A DNA stretch of 41,022 nucleotides from Vulcanimicrobiia bacterium (GCA_024281135.1 JAMXLG010000335.1:1-41022), one strand, 5' to 3'. Counted from the stretch's first letter, positions 7,370 through 15,568 are shown. The notes: generated by a model not told the origin, from the letters alone. Translations and numbers: made by a program.

Positions 7370-7807
7370 ATGCAAGCGACAGTACCTGCGCTGGTCATTC
7401 GGCGTACCTACGATGCTCCGCCCGAGCGAGTGTTCGAAGCGTGGACGACACCGGAGTTGGCTAAGCAATTTTTAGGCCCGAACGACGTCGCTGCCGCTGA
7501 CGTCGAGATGGACGTGCGTGACGGTGGAACGTATCGCATCATAATGCATATGCCGGACGGCGAGCAGTGGACCGTCGGCGGCGTGTATCGTGAGGTGAGG
7601 CCTCCGCGCCGCCTCCAGATGACGTGGCGGTGGCAAGAAGACAATCCGAGCGAAGAACGCGACACGTTGCTCACGCTTGAATTCAATCCGCACGATGGCG
7701 GAACCGAATTGATTCTTACCCACGAACAGCTTGCTTCCGAAGAATCGCGCGCAGGGCATGCGCGTGGTTGGGAGGCGATCCTGGATCAACTTCGCAAGGT
7801 GCTGTGA
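7370..7807 (+). CDS. SRPBCC / AHSA1-domain protein (first copy)
   Basis: A 145-residue single-domain protein of the START/Bet v1-like AHSA1 family: IRRTYDAPPERVFEAWTTPEL near the N-terminus, GGTYRIIMHMPDGEQWTVGGVYREV in the middle and the C-terminal helix HARGWEAILDQLRKVL. These proteins form a hydrophobic pocket and are regularly encoded beside ArsR repressors; the ligand or catalytic role is mostly undefined. The frame is open to 7277 inside the ArsR gene, but the ATG at 7370, just after the ArsR stop, begins at the family's usual point, with the purine-rich GAAAGAAGAAG as ribosome binding site. A second family member follows after 12 bp. Confidence 0.92.
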   Translation: MQATVPALVIRRTYDAPPERVFEAWTTPELAKQFLGPNDVAAADVEMDVRDGGTYRIIMHMPDGEQWTVGGVYREVRPPRRLQMTWRWQEDNPSEERDTLLTLEFNPHDGGTELILTHEQLASEESRAGHARGWEAILDQLRKVL

Positions 7808-7819
7808 AGGAGCAAGAAG

Positions 7820-8251
7820 ATGAATACGACCGGTATCGAAGCCGTTGTCGTTGCCGAGATTCCGGCCCCGCCGGAACGCGTCTTTCGGGCATTGGCTTCG
7901 CAAGAAATCACGAAGTGGTGGGTACGCCCCGGCGTTTTTGACACGCGCGAATGGAGCGGCGACGTGAGCGTGGGCGGCCGATGGCGCTCCTCCGGAATGG
8001 CGCGTGGCAATCACTACACGCTCGAAGGTGAGTTCACGGTCGTCGAACCGCCACGTCGCTTGGCGCACACGTGGCGCCTCGGCGATATGCCGATCGTTAC
8101 CACGGTTTCTTATGAACTCGAACCGATCGCCGGCGGCACGCGCGTCACGCTGCGGCACGGTTCATTCCCGTCACCCGAGCTGTGCGAACCCAATCGCGCC
8201 GGCTGGGAAGCGTGTTTCGATGCGCTTCAGGAGATTGTGAACCATGGCTAA
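7820..8251 (+). CDS. SRPBCC / AHSA1-domain protein (second copy)
   Basis: A 143-residue AHSA1-type protein with the same layout as its neighbour: AEIPAPPERVFRALASQEIT, then SVGGRWRS, a middle strand EGEFTVVEPPRRLAHTWRL, the GGTRVTLRHG strand and the final helix NRAGWEACFDALQEIVNHG. The two copies share the fold and short motifs but differ clearly in sequence, so the duplication is old or they were recruited separately; they may bind different ligands. GAAGGAGC upstream is a good ribosome binding site. The 3' end overlaps the DUF899 gene by 8 bp, showing that the four genes are one operon. Confidence 0.92.
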   Translation: MNTTGIEAVVVAEIPAPPERVFRALASQEITKWWVRPGVFDTREWSGDVSVGGRWRSSGMARGNHYTLEGEFTVVEPPRRLAHTWRLGDMPIVTTVSYELEPIAGGTRVTLRHGSFPSPELCEPNRAGWEACFDALQEIVNHG

Positions 8252-8918
8252 AATGATCGACCGGCTTGTAGCGCCCGGTGCAACGAACGAATATCGCGAA
8301 GCGCGCGAGAAACTGTTGGCTGCCGAAAAAAACTTGATGCAGCAGATCGAGCAGGTCGCGCAAATGCGGCGTGCGTTGCCGCAGGGCCCTGAAGTTCCCG
8401 ATTACGAGTTTATCGGTCTCGACGGGCCGGTTCGTCTTTCGCAACTCTTCGAAGCCGGCCGCGAACCGTACCTGTTCATGTACCATGTGATGTATTGGGC
8501 GGACGACGATGAATTCTGCCCGATGTGTTCGGGGTGGATCGACGGATTAAACGCCGTTGCACCACACATCACACAACGCTTGAATTTCGTTGTCGCGAGT
8601 CTGGCACCGGCGGAACGTTTACAACAGTGGGCTCGCGAACGTGGATGGAATCGCGTTCCCGTTCTCGCCGACGTTGGAACCGGGCTAGCCGATACAATTG
8701 CAGCGCGCGACGCGGATGGCGACCCGTCCTCGACCGTGGCAGTGTTTTCTAAGGATGGCTCGACGATCAGGAACACATACACGATGCATCCGGATGAAGA
8801 AGACGATACAATCCACGGAATCGACCTGCTGCAACCGGTGTGGCATGTCTTCGATTTGACGCCTGCCGGTCGCGGCGACGTCAACCTGCGCAACGATTAT
8901 ATGATGGCGAAACGCTAG
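8244..8918 (+). CDS. DUF899 family thioredoxin-like protein
   Basis: A 224-residue protein of the DUF899 family, which has a thioredoxin-like fold. After a charged N-terminal helix (residues about 15-45) comes VPDYEFIGLDGPVRLSQLF, then EPYLFMYHVMYWADDD and a CxxC motif C92-P-M-C95, and the C-terminal segment HGIDLLQPVWHVFDLTPAGR that marks the family. The CxxC suggests redox or peroxide-handling chemistry, but no defined reaction is established to my knowledge. It starts within the end of the second SRPBCC gene and is the last gene of the ArsR-controlled operon, a neighbourhood in which this family often appears. Confidence 0.9.
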   Translation: MAKMIDRLVAPGATNEYREAREKLLAAEKNLMQQIEQVAQMRRALPQGPEVPDYEFIGLDGPVRLSQLFEAGREPYLFMYHVMYWADDDEFCPMCSGWIDGLNAVAPHITQRLNFVVASLAPAERLQQWARERGWNRVPVLADVGTGLADTIAARDADGDPSSTVAVFSKDGSTIRNTYTMHPDEEDDTIHGIDLLQPVWHVFDLTPAGRGDVNLRNDYMMAKR

Positions 8919-8940
8919 AACGTCTGGCCCTGGGTCACTC

Positions 8941-9528
8941 CTAATAGGCGACGCTGATACGCTGGCGTGGATGCGCGCGACTCTCAACTTCGTCAACAAT
9001 TGCCGCCGCAAAATCCTCAGCCGACACTTCACTTCTGCCTTGCGAATTGACGAGAAGCACGTCTCCTCCGGTACGGTATTTGCCGGTTCGTTCGCCGGCA
9101 TCAACGTCTCGCGCAGGACTCACGACGGTCCAATCGACGCTCGGTTCGCGACGATAGAGTGCAAGAGCGTCGGCCTGCGCAGCCGCTTCTCGCTTGAATT
9201 GGTTTGGGAATTCGGGCAAGTCCATAACGCGTTCCCCAGGCGACACTTCAAGGCTTCCCGCGCCGCCCACGGCGACAAGACGAACGTTTGTGGCCTTTGC
9301 GGCCGCTAGGAGCGCGCGCGTTACCGGCAAAATGGATTCCGGATTCGCATGTGATCCGTAGGCGCTGATGACAGCGTCGTGTCCGTGGATGGCGGCGGCC
9401 AACGAGCCCTCGTCGGAAGCATCGAGGTCTGCGCTTCGCGGTGCGCTCACGGCGTGTCCACGGCGCTGAGCTTCAGCCAGTATGCGGGATCCAACGAATC
9501 CACTACCGCCGATCAGTAGAATTTCCAT
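8941..9528 (-). CDS. NAD(P)-binding (NmrA/SDR-like) oxidoreductase
   Basis: A 195-residue Rossmann-fold protein. It starts with MEILLIGGSGFVGSRILAEAQRRGHAV, the GxxGxxG dinucleotide motif, and continues with HDAVISAYGSHA, VRLVAVGGAGSLEV and a C-terminal VSAEDFAAAIVDEVE. Size and motifs match the small NAD(P)H-binding group (YwnB-like), thought to act on or sense NADPH and quinone or aldehyde substrates. The catalytic YxxxK of classical short-chain dehydrogenases is not evident. The ATG follows directly on the T-tract of a hairpin terminator for the operon upstream, and no Shine-Dalgarno is visible; it may be read only by read-through or as a near-leaderless message. Confidence 0.85.
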   Translation of the reverse strand: MEILLIGGSGFVGSRILAEAQRRGHAVSAPRSADLDASDEGSLAAAIHGHDAVISAYGSHANPESILPVTRALLAAAKATNVRLVAVGGAGSLEVSPGERVMDLPEFPNQFKREAAAQADALALYRREPSVDWTVVSPARDVDAGERTGKYRTGGDVLLVNSQGRSEVSAEDFAAAIVDEVESRAHPRQRISVAY

Positions 9529-9560
9529 AAAAATAGGCTGCGATGTTTGCGCAGCCTATT
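9529..9560 (-). terminator. Rho-independent terminator of the 2-oxo acid dehydrogenase operon
   Basis: Arms AATAGGCTGCG (9532-9542) and CGCAGCCTATT (9550-9560) are perfectly complementary over 11 bp with a 7-nt loop. On the minus strand the stem is followed by a short run of Ts (9533-9529). It lies 30 bp after the E2 stop codon, and the T-run ends right at the start codon of the NAD(P)-binding gene. Confidence 0.82.
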
Positions 9561-9589
9561 CCTATTCGTGCCTCGGTTCCGTGCGAGTG

Positions 9590-10996
9590 CTAGAGCGCTC
9601 CGTCCGGTCCCATCTTTTCGAGACGTTTCTTCAAGTCGGCGAGGAAGCCGCTTGCAACGTAGCCGTCGACGACGCGATGATCGAGTGAGAGACACGAGTT
9701 CATCACGTAACGCGGTGCGAACGAATCATCGTCGCGCACGAGCAGTTTCTTCTCGACCGTTTCCATCGTGACAATACCGGCTTGGCCGCCATTGATGATC
9801 GGAGCAGACGCCCACGAACCGTTAGCGCCGTTGTTGTTCACCGTGAACGTGCCGCCCGCGAGATCGTCGACGCCCAGTTTGTTGCGTCGAGCCTTGTCGA
9901 TCAACTCACCCGCTGCGATCGCAAGGCCCTTGATCGAAAGTTTGTCGGCGTTCTTGATGACGGGAACGACGAGATTCGTCGGCAGACCGATCGCGATCCC
10001 GATGTTCACGTCTTTGTTCACGTAAATGCCCTCGGCGGTGAATTTTCCGTTCATCAGCGGGAAGGCCGAGAGCGATTCGACCACCGCGCGGATGAAGAAG
10101 GGCATCAGTGTGAGCTTGTAGCCCGTTTCGCGTTCGAAGCGATCCTTTTCGCGCGCACGCCACTTCCACACGTTGGTGACGTCGATCGATACCATCGACC
10201 ACGCGTGCGGTGCCGTGTGTTTCGATTCGACCATGCGTTCCGCGATGATGCGGCGCGCTTGTGTGAGCGGAATGATCGTGCCCGGAATTGGCTCGCCGTA
10301 CGTCGACGTTCCGGAAGCCGCAGGAGCAGGCGGTGCGGCAAACGACGGCGGCGGCGTTGCGCCGAAGTTGGTGCCGGTTGCAATTGCTTGTCCGACGGCC
10401 GCGGCCGGACCCATCGCCGCCGCAGTCATCACGTCGTCAGCGGTAACGCGTCCGTTAGCACCGGTTCCGTGAATCGCGCGAATGTCGATGTGGTGTTCGC
10501 GCGCAAGCTTGCGCACCGCGGGCGAAGCTTTGCGCAGCGCTTCCTCGGCGCCCGCGCTATCGAGACCGCCCGGCGCGCCGTACGAACTCGGAATCACACC
10601 GTTGCCGGTGAGCGCGTGTCCGTTGCCAGACGCCGATGCCGGCGTAGTCGGCAGTTGCGGAATGTTGAATCCCGGAACCGGCTCTTCGTTTGCACTCGCG
10701 GCCATCGACTCCGCGGTTGACGGCGGTTGCGAAGGTGCACTTTGAGTTGCGGCGGCTGCAACTTCTTCGATTACCGCAATTGCGGTGCCGATCGGAACTG
10801 TGTCGCCTTCTTTGACCAGCACTTCTTTGATCACACCGGTGACCGGAGCTGGAACTTCGGCGTTTACCTTGTCGGTCGAGACTTCAAGAAACGGTTCGTA
10901 CTTTTCAACGGTGTCGCCGACTTTCTTGAGCCACTGCGCGACCGTCCCTTCGGTAACGGTTTCGCCCAGCTGCGGCATCGTAATCGTCGTTGCCAT
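9590..10996 (-). CDS. Dihydrolipoamide acyltransferase, E2 of a 2-oxo acid dehydrogenase complex
   Basis: A 468-residue E2 core enzyme. Residues 1-78 form a lipoyl domain with the lipoylated lysine K43 in STDKVNAE. An Ala/Pro/Ser-rich linker follows, then a peripheral-subunit-binding domain at about 155-190 (SPAVRKLAREHHIDIRAIHG). A second linker leads to the catalytic acyltransferase domain (about 230-468), with H440 and D444 in DHRVVDG. It transfers the acyl group from E1 to coenzyme A and scaffolds the complex. The ATG overlaps the E1beta stop by one base. Branched-chain 2-oxo acids are the likeliest substrate from the E1 partners; pyruvate or 2-oxoglutarate cannot be excluded. Confidence 0.93.
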   Translation of the reverse strand: MATTITMPQLGETVTEGTVAQWLKKVGDTVEKYEPFLEVSTDKVNAEVPAPVTGVIKEVLVKEGDTVPIGTAIAVIEEVAAAATQSAPSQPPSTAESMAASANEEPVPGFNIPQLPTTPASASGNGHALTGNGVIPSSYGAPGGLDSAGAEEALRKASPAVRKLAREHHIDIRAIHGTGANGRVTADDVMTAAAMGPAAAVGQAIATGTNFGATPPPSFAAPPAPAASGTSTYGEPIPGTIIPLTQARRIIAERMVESKHTAPHAWSMVSIDVTNVWKWRAREKDRFERETGYKLTLMPFFIRAVVESLSAFPLMNGKFTAEGIYVNKDVNIGIAIGLPTNLVVPVIKNADKLSIKGLAIAAGELIDKARRNKLGVDDLAGGTFTVNNNGANGSWASAPIINGGQAGIVTMETVEKKLLVRDDDSFAPRYVMNSCLSLDHRVVDGYVASGFLADLKKRLEKMGPDGAL

Positions 10997-11997
10997 TAGA
11001 ACTTCACCATCTCTCGCATCGCGTCGGCCATTTGCGCCGGCGACGACATGTATTCGTGTTCGAGCGGCTCTGCGTAACCCATCGCCGGGACGTCGGGCGC
11101 CGCGAGGCGGCGAATCGGCGCGTCGAGCGAGAAGAGCGCCTCTTCCGCAACCATCGCCGAAATCTCGGCGCCGATGCCGCCGAACTTATTGTCTTCGTGA
11201 ATAATGAGCAGCTTGCGCGTCTTCTCAACGCTGTTGAGAATCGCCGTGCGATCCATCGGACGGATCGAACGCAAGTCGATCACTTCAACCGACGTGCCTT
11301 CGTTCTGCAGCTGATTCGCGGCTTCGAGCGCCCAGTGCACGTACAATCCGTACGAAACGACCGTGAGCTGATTGCCTTCTTTTAAGACATTCGCTTTGCC
11401 GATCGGAATCGTGTAGTGGCCTTCCGGCACTTCACCTTTGATCAAACGATACGTCTTCTTATGTTCGAGGAACAGCACCGGATCGGGATCGTCGATTGCT
11501 GCGTTGAGCAGACCCTTCACGTCGGCGGGAAACGCCGGCGCAACGATCTTCAAACCGGGAACGTGATAGAAGAGCGCTTCGATCGACACCGAGTGCGAGA
11601 GTGCGCCGCGAACACCGCCGCCGTACGGCGTGCGAATCACGAGCGGACATGTGTACTCGCCGTTCGAGCGATAGCGCGTCTTCGCGGCTTCGCCGACGAT
11701 CTGGTTAAACGCCGGATAAATGAAATCGGCGAACTGAATCTCAGCGATCGGACGCAGGCCTTCCATCGCCATGCCGACCGCGATACCGACGATCGACGCT
11801 TCGGCGATCGGCGTGTCGATTACGCGCTCAGGGCCGAATTCGTTGATGAAGTCCTTGGTGATGAGGAACACGTTGCCGCGCGCGCCGACGTCTTCGCCGA
11901 GAATGATCGTGCGGTCGTCACTCTTCATCGCTTCGTACAGCGTTTCGCGTACGGCCTCAACGTTGTTGAGGACTTTCGATCCGGCGGTTACTGCCAC
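10996..11997 (-). CDS. 2-oxo acid dehydrogenase E1 component, beta subunit
   Basis: A 333-residue transketolase-like E1 beta subunit. It shows the pyrimidine-binding domain (ILGEDVGARGNVFLITKDF, then DTPIAEASIVGIAVGMAMEGLRPIAEIQFADFIYPA) and the C-terminal domain (VVSYGLYVHWALEAA, VEVIDLRSIRPMD, LIIHEDNKFGG). The glutamate in TPIAEASIVG is the residue expected to contact the thiamine ring. Length matches BkdA2/PdhB-type subunits. It pairs with an E1 alpha to form an alpha2beta2 tetramer that decarboxylates the 2-oxo acid and acylates E2. It overlaps the adjacent E1alpha gene by 10 bp and E2 by 1 bp, so the three are co-translated. Confidence 0.94.
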   Translation of the reverse strand: MAVTAGSKVLNNVEAVRETLYEAMKSDDRTIILGEDVGARGNVFLITKDFINEFGPERVIDTPIAEASIVGIAVGMAMEGLRPIAEIQFADFIYPAFNQIVGEAAKTRYRSNGEYTCPLVIRTPYGGGVRGALSHSVSIEALFYHVPGLKIVAPAFPADVKGLLNAAIDDPDPVLFLEHKKTYRLIKGEVPEGHYTIPIGKANVLKEGNQLTVVSYGLYVHWALEAANQLQNEGTSVEVIDLRSIRPMDRTAILNSVEKTRKLLIIHEDNKFGGIGAEISAMVAEEALFSLDAPIRRLAAPDVPAMGYAEPLEHEYMSSPAQMADAMREMVKF

Positions 11998-13016
11998 GGC
12001 TGCCAGGCTCCCTCGTAAAGATTGGTATAGAGATCCGACGGTTGCGGATACGGATCGGCTTCCGCTTTATCGGTCGCCTCGTTCGTCTCACGCAGCACGT
12101 CTTTTTTCATTGCCTCGACTTCCGCGTCGGTCATCACGCCGTTGTCGATCAACACCGCTTGGAAATTCGGAACCGGATCGTTCTTGCGCGCTTCCGCTAC
12201 GATCTCTTTCGTGCGATACGTCATGTCGTTGTCGTCGGTGGAGTGCGCCAAGAAGCGGTAGCACATGCCCTCGAGCAGCGTGGGTCCGTCGCCGGAACGC
12301 GCGCGATCCATCGCTTCTTTGACGTTGTCGTACGTTTCGATCGGATCGAACCCGTTGAACCGTTTGCCCGGCATGCCGTATCCGGCCGCGCGCTTCCAAA
12401 TCTCCGGCTGCGCCATTTGCTTGCTGAGCGGCGTCGAAATCGCCCATTCGTTGTTCTCGACCAGCATCACGAGCGGCAGCTTGTGAATCGCGGCGAAGTT
12501 CATCGACTCGTGCCACTCGCCTTCGGAAGTCGTACCGTCGCCGCAGGTCACGAGCACCGCGCGTCCGTTTTCACCGCGATACTTCATTGCATATGCGGCA
12601 CCAACTGCGTGCGGAATGTGCGCTGCGAGAATCGACGAGAACGACATCAATCCTGCGGCTTTCGACGAATAGTGGTTCGGGAACTGACGTCCGCCGTTGT
12701 GATCGTCGACGCGTGCGAAAATCGAGAGCATGATCTCGTACGGCGTGAGACCGATGCCGACCGCGAGGCCGAGATCGCGATAGTACGGCGCGAGGATATC
12801 TTTGCCGCGATTGAACGCCATTGCGGCGCCGGCTTGAAGCGCTTCGTGTCCCTCGCTGCCGAGGGCGAAGGGTACTTTGCCTTGACGGTTGAGTTGGAAG
12901 CCACGATTGTCGAGTTGACGCTGTAGTAGCATGTTGCGGAACATCTGCCGCAGTTGCTCGTCAGTCAGCCCATGACGATCTAGGCTCTTCGCCTTCGTGT
13001 CAGTTCGTGAAGCCAT
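11988..13016 (-). CDS. 2-oxo acid dehydrogenase E1 component, alpha subunit (copy next to E1beta)
   Basis: A 342-residue ThDP-dependent E1 alpha. The cofactor motif runs from G159-D-G161 (CGDGTTSEGEWHES) to N188-N189 (VENNEWAIS), the classic GDG-X(about 26)-NN. PYYRDLGLAVGIGL and HSTDDNDMTYR (the latter in the loop region controlling the active site) match branched-chain 2-oxo acid dehydrogenase alpha subunits more than pyruvate dehydrogenase. AAGGAAA is a ribosome binding site about 6 bp before the ATG. It overlaps E1beta by 10 bp, so this copy is the obvious partner. A second, similar alpha gene lies 36 bp upstream on the same strand. Confidence 0.94.
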   Translation of the reverse strand: MASRTDTKAKSLDRHGLTDEQLRQMFRNMLLQRQLDNRGFQLNRQGKVPFALGSEGHEALQAGAAMAFNRGKDILAPYYRDLGLAVGIGLTPYEIMLSIFARVDDHNGGRQFPNHYSSKAAGLMSFSSILAAHIPHAVGAAYAMKYRGENGRAVLVTCGDGTTSEGEWHESMNFAAIHKLPLVMLVENNEWAISTPLSKQMAQPEIWKRAAGYGMPGKRFNGFDPIETYDNVKEAMDRARSGDGPTLLEGMCYRFLAHSTDDNDMTYRTKEIVAEARKNDPVPNFQAVLIDNGVMTDAEVEAMKKDVLRETNEATDKAEADPYPQPSDLYTNLYEGAWQPWQ

Positions 13017-13052
13017 GCGTTTCCTTAAATATGTTGGGAGGCGGAGCGCGCA

Positions 13053-14087
13053 TCAGCGCCAGGGCTGATACGAATCCGCGTACACGTTGGTATAGAGATC
13101 GTGCGGAGCCGGATACGCCATCGATTCCGCCCGGTCCGTGGCTTCGTTCGCCTCGGCCAGGACGGAACGCTTCAAATCCTCGAGACCCTCGGGCGTCAGC
13201 ACGCCGTGCTCGACGAGGAGGCGTTCGAAGTTGGGAACCGGGTCCTCTTTGCGCCGCTCGGCGACTTCCTCGCGCGAACGGTACGTGCGGTCATCGTCGT
13301 CCGTCGTGTGCGCAAGGAAGCGGTAGCACTTCGCTTCGATAAAAGTCGGGCCGCCTCCGGAACGCGCACGGTCCATGGCTTCCTTTACTGCGGCGTAGCA
13401 GGCGATTGGGTCGAACCCGTTGATCTGGACCCCGGGCATCCCGTAGCCTTCGGCGCGTTCGTAGATATTCGGATTCGCCATTTGCTTGGCAAGCGGCGTC
13501 GAGATCGCCCATTCGTTGTTTTCGCAGAGAAATACGATCGGCAGTTTATGGACGGCCGCGAAGTTCATCGACTCGTGCCACTCGCCCTCAGACGTCGCAC
13601 CGTCGCCGACGGTTGTTAGCACTGCGCGACCGATTTCCTTACGATACTTCAGCGCGTACGCGGCGCCGACAGCATGTGGCAATTGCGCGGCAAGGACCGA
13701 GCTGATCGTGTACAGACCGAGCTTCTTGCTCGCGTAATGATGCGGAAATTGCCGGCCTCCCGAATGGTCCGCCGCGCGTGCGAAAAGTGAAAGCAGCACT
13801 TCAAGCGCCGAAAGCCCGATGCCGACGTCGAGGCCGAGATCGCGATAGTAAGGTACAAGGATATCTTTGCCGCGTTCGAACGCCATTGCGGCGCCGGCCT
13901 GAATCGCTTCGTGCCCTTCGCCCGCAGAGGCAAACGGAATCTTGCCCTGACGATTGAGCTCGAAGCCGCGACCTTCGAGCCGGCGGTGCATCAGCATGGT
14001 GCGGAGGATCGCTACGAGCTGTTCGTCGCTCAGCCCGTGCCGTTCTAAGGTAGAAGAGCTGCTACCGGTTTTACTCTTGGTCGCCAC
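13053..14087 (-). CDS. 2-oxo acid dehydrogenase E1 component, second alpha subunit (tandem paralogue)
   Basis: A 344-residue E1 alpha paralogue, by eye about two thirds identical to the copy downstream. All key parts are kept: PYYRDLGLDVGIGL, VGDGATSEGEWHES, CENNEWAIS and HTTDDDDRTYR. There is no frameshift or missing cofactor residue, so it should be active. Differences gather in the N-terminal 20 residues, the segment after GGRQFP and the C-terminal helix region. The start is GTG at 14087 with no clear Shine-Dalgarno. It is the first gene of the operon. The two alphas may compete for one beta subunit and give complexes with different substrate choice or regulation; that is an inference. Confidence 0.92.
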   Translation of the reverse strand: MATKSKTGSSSSTLERHGLSDEQLVAILRTMLMHRRLEGRGFELNRQGKIPFASAGEGHEAIQAGAAMAFERGKDILVPYYRDLGLDVGIGLSALEVLLSLFARAADHSGGRQFPHHYASKKLGLYTISSVLAAQLPHAVGAAYALKYRKEIGRAVLTTVGDGATSEGEWHESMNFAAVHKLPIVFLCENNEWAISTPLAKQMANPNIYERAEGYGMPGVQINGFDPIACYAAVKEAMDRARSGGGPTFIEAKCYRFLAHTTDDDDRTYRSREEVAERRKEDPVPNFERLLVEHGVLTPEGLEDLKRSVLAEANEATDRAESMAYPAPHDLYTNVYADSYQPWR

Positions 14088-14244
14088 GACGTTTGGTAGT
14101 CCGCTTGGACCAATCGGAATCCTTCCGGCAGGTAGCGCTTGGCTGCCGATCGGAAGACTCGGTCATGAATCCTCGGTTTGCGCGCGGCGCTCGTCGCGTC
14201 CACTGTTGTATTCATCGCCCTGGCGCACGCACCGTGCGCTTGCG

Positions 14245-15030
14245 ATGGTGGAGTATTGCGGCGCTACGGTTGGTGTGACGCCCGTTGACGCGCCGAAGCT
14301 CGATGCGGCGTCCTCGACCTTTGCGATGATCTTTTCGGCGAACAATGCGCGAACGGTGTCCGGACACGTCGTTTTGCACAGCACCGACGGCGCTTGGTAC
14401 GATGTCGCGTTTCCTGCGATCGACCTCGAGCAACGGACGCGCCGATATCAAAGTACGGCGGTGCAATTTTCGCCTACAGACTTTCTTTCGCGTCCGGTGT
14501 TTGTGACGTTTTCACGTCCAATGACATTCAGTACGGCGTTCGTTAATGCAGCAACCGTCACAAACGAACATGTTTTGGGATGGGACGCGAACGAACACGC
14601 GTGCGCCGGTTACGATCCGGATCCCGAATTTGCGAAACCGGAAGGCCACCGCGATATCACATTGATCGATCCCGTTCCGAGACCAACGATGCCTCCGGCC
14701 GGCGCGCCGCTGCTCCATCCGTCGATCACGAGCGCGCCCGGCTCGACAAACTGCGCGGTTCCGTTCATTGAAGCAAAAGCATCAAAGGCGGTTCCACCGG
14801 ATTGGCCGTTAGGCTATCAGATCGAGGTAACGTACACGACGCTTATTGAGGTGGCGATCAGCGAAAAAGGAACGCTGGATGATGCGTGGCTCTATGCACC
14901 GTCAGGCATAAAGGCGTTTGACGATGCTGCGCTAAGGTCTGCGCGCTTGTCCGCGTACGAAGCGCGCCGTTCTTTTTGTCAGAACGTTCCCGGACTGTAC
15001 ATGTTTCGCGCTGTGTTTCGTCCGCACTAG
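14245..15030 (+). CDS. Probable secreted protein with TonB C-terminal-like domain; N-terminus perhaps frameshifted
   Basis: Counting from ATG 14245 it has 261 residues. The C-terminal 65 residues (TTLIEVAISEKGTLDDAWLY, then SGIKAFDDAALRSARLSAY) match the beta-alpha-beta layout of TonB C-terminal domains; the middle is unfamiliar and contains several cysteines. There is no proline-rich linker and no TonB membrane anchor, so it is unlikely to be a working TonB. From ATG 14245 no signal peptide is present, but a good signal sequence is read one frame away just upstream (from TTG 14178: MRAALVASTVVFIALAHA). A single inserted base between about 14224 and 14245 would join them. Real mutation and assembly error are both possible. 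Confidence 0.6.
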   Translation: MVEYCGATVGVTPVDAPKLDAASSTFAMIFSANNARTVSGHVVLHSTDGAWYDVAFPAIDLEQRTRRYQSTAVQFSPTDFLSRPVFVTFSRPMTFSTAFVNAATVTNEHVLGWDANEHACAGYDPDPEFAKPEGHRDITLIDPVPRPTMPPAGAPLLHPSITSAPGSTNCAVPFIEAKASKAVPPDWPLGYQIEVTYTTLIEVAISEKGTLDDAWLYAPSGIKAFDDAALRSARLSAYEARRSFCQNVPGLYMFRAVFRPH

Positions 15031-15054
15031 CGCATAGCGAATATCGTTTTCTTG

Positions 15055-15083
15055 TTGATGCATAGCTCGCCGTGACGTAGTAT
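15055..15083 (+). promoter_or_regulatory. Probable sigma-70 promoter of the cupin gene
   Basis: TTGATG (15055-15060) and TAGTAT (15078-15083) each match the consensus in four of six bases and are separated by exactly 17 bp. They lie about 48 bp before the ATG, leaving room for a short leader with the ribosome binding site GGAGGTG near 15118-15124. Confidence 0.55.
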
Positions 15084-15130
15084 GGCGAAGAGCGGGTGTA
15101 GTGAACCTCTACGCTACGGAGGTGCAAAAT

Positions 15131-15568
15131 ATGCGTCTGTATTCAGTTTTTCTTAGTGCGCTCGCTGCTTTAGTCTTTGCAGGCAGCGCCCTTGCTGCGA
15201 CGGCTCCCGTCGTAACGACTCCCGATACAACCAATTGGGTGGCGGGAACGGGTGGCTACAAAGGAGCGCAAATCGCTGTGCTACTAGGCGATCCGACGAA
15301 GAGCGGCATGTACGTGATGCGCATGAAGCTTCCCGCGGGCACGTTCTTTCCGCCGCACACGCATGGTGAAACGGAAAACGTTACCGTGATATCAGGTTCG
15401 GTTTGGTTCGGCGGAGGAACGAGCGGCGATAAGAACCAGATGAAAGAATATCCCGCCGGAACGTTTGTCACGGTGCCCGCGAATTATCCGCACTACGCGA
15501 TGACCAAAGGCGAGGCCGTCATTCAAGTCGAGGGTATGGGCCCTGAGACGATGACACCAATCAAGTAG
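15131..15568 (+). CDS. Periplasmic cupin-domain protein
   Basis: A 145-residue small secreted protein. Residues 1-22 form a signal peptide ending in AGSALA. The rest is a single cupin barrel: YVMRMKLPAGTFFPPHTHGETENVTVISGSV carries the HxH...E metal ligands of motif 1, and YPAGTFVTVPANYPHYAM carries the histidine of motif 2. Such DUF4437/anti-ECF-like cupins bind a divalent metal; no reaction is known for this branch. The ATG at 15131 is chosen over an upstream GTG (15101) because GGAGGTG precedes it and the signal peptide begins there. It has its own promoter and stands alone. Confidence 0.88.
   Translation: MRLYSVFLSALAALVFAGSALAATAPVVTTPDTTNWVAGTGGYKGAQIAVLLGDPTKSGMYVMRMKLPAGTFFPPHTHGETENVTVISGSVWFGGGTSGDKNQMKEYPAGTFVTVPANYPHYAMTKGEAVIQVEGMGPETMTPIK

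Noticed and set aside
9782..10720. A 312-codon open frame on the + strand opposite the E2 gene
   Set aside because: Arginine-rich antisense shadow of a high-GC gene with no recognisable domain; the minus-strand E2 is certain.
12042..12926. A 294-codon open frame opposite E1 alpha
   Set aside because: Antisense shadow; composition biased to Arg/Val/His and no motif, whereas the minus-strand gene has complete cofactor motifs.
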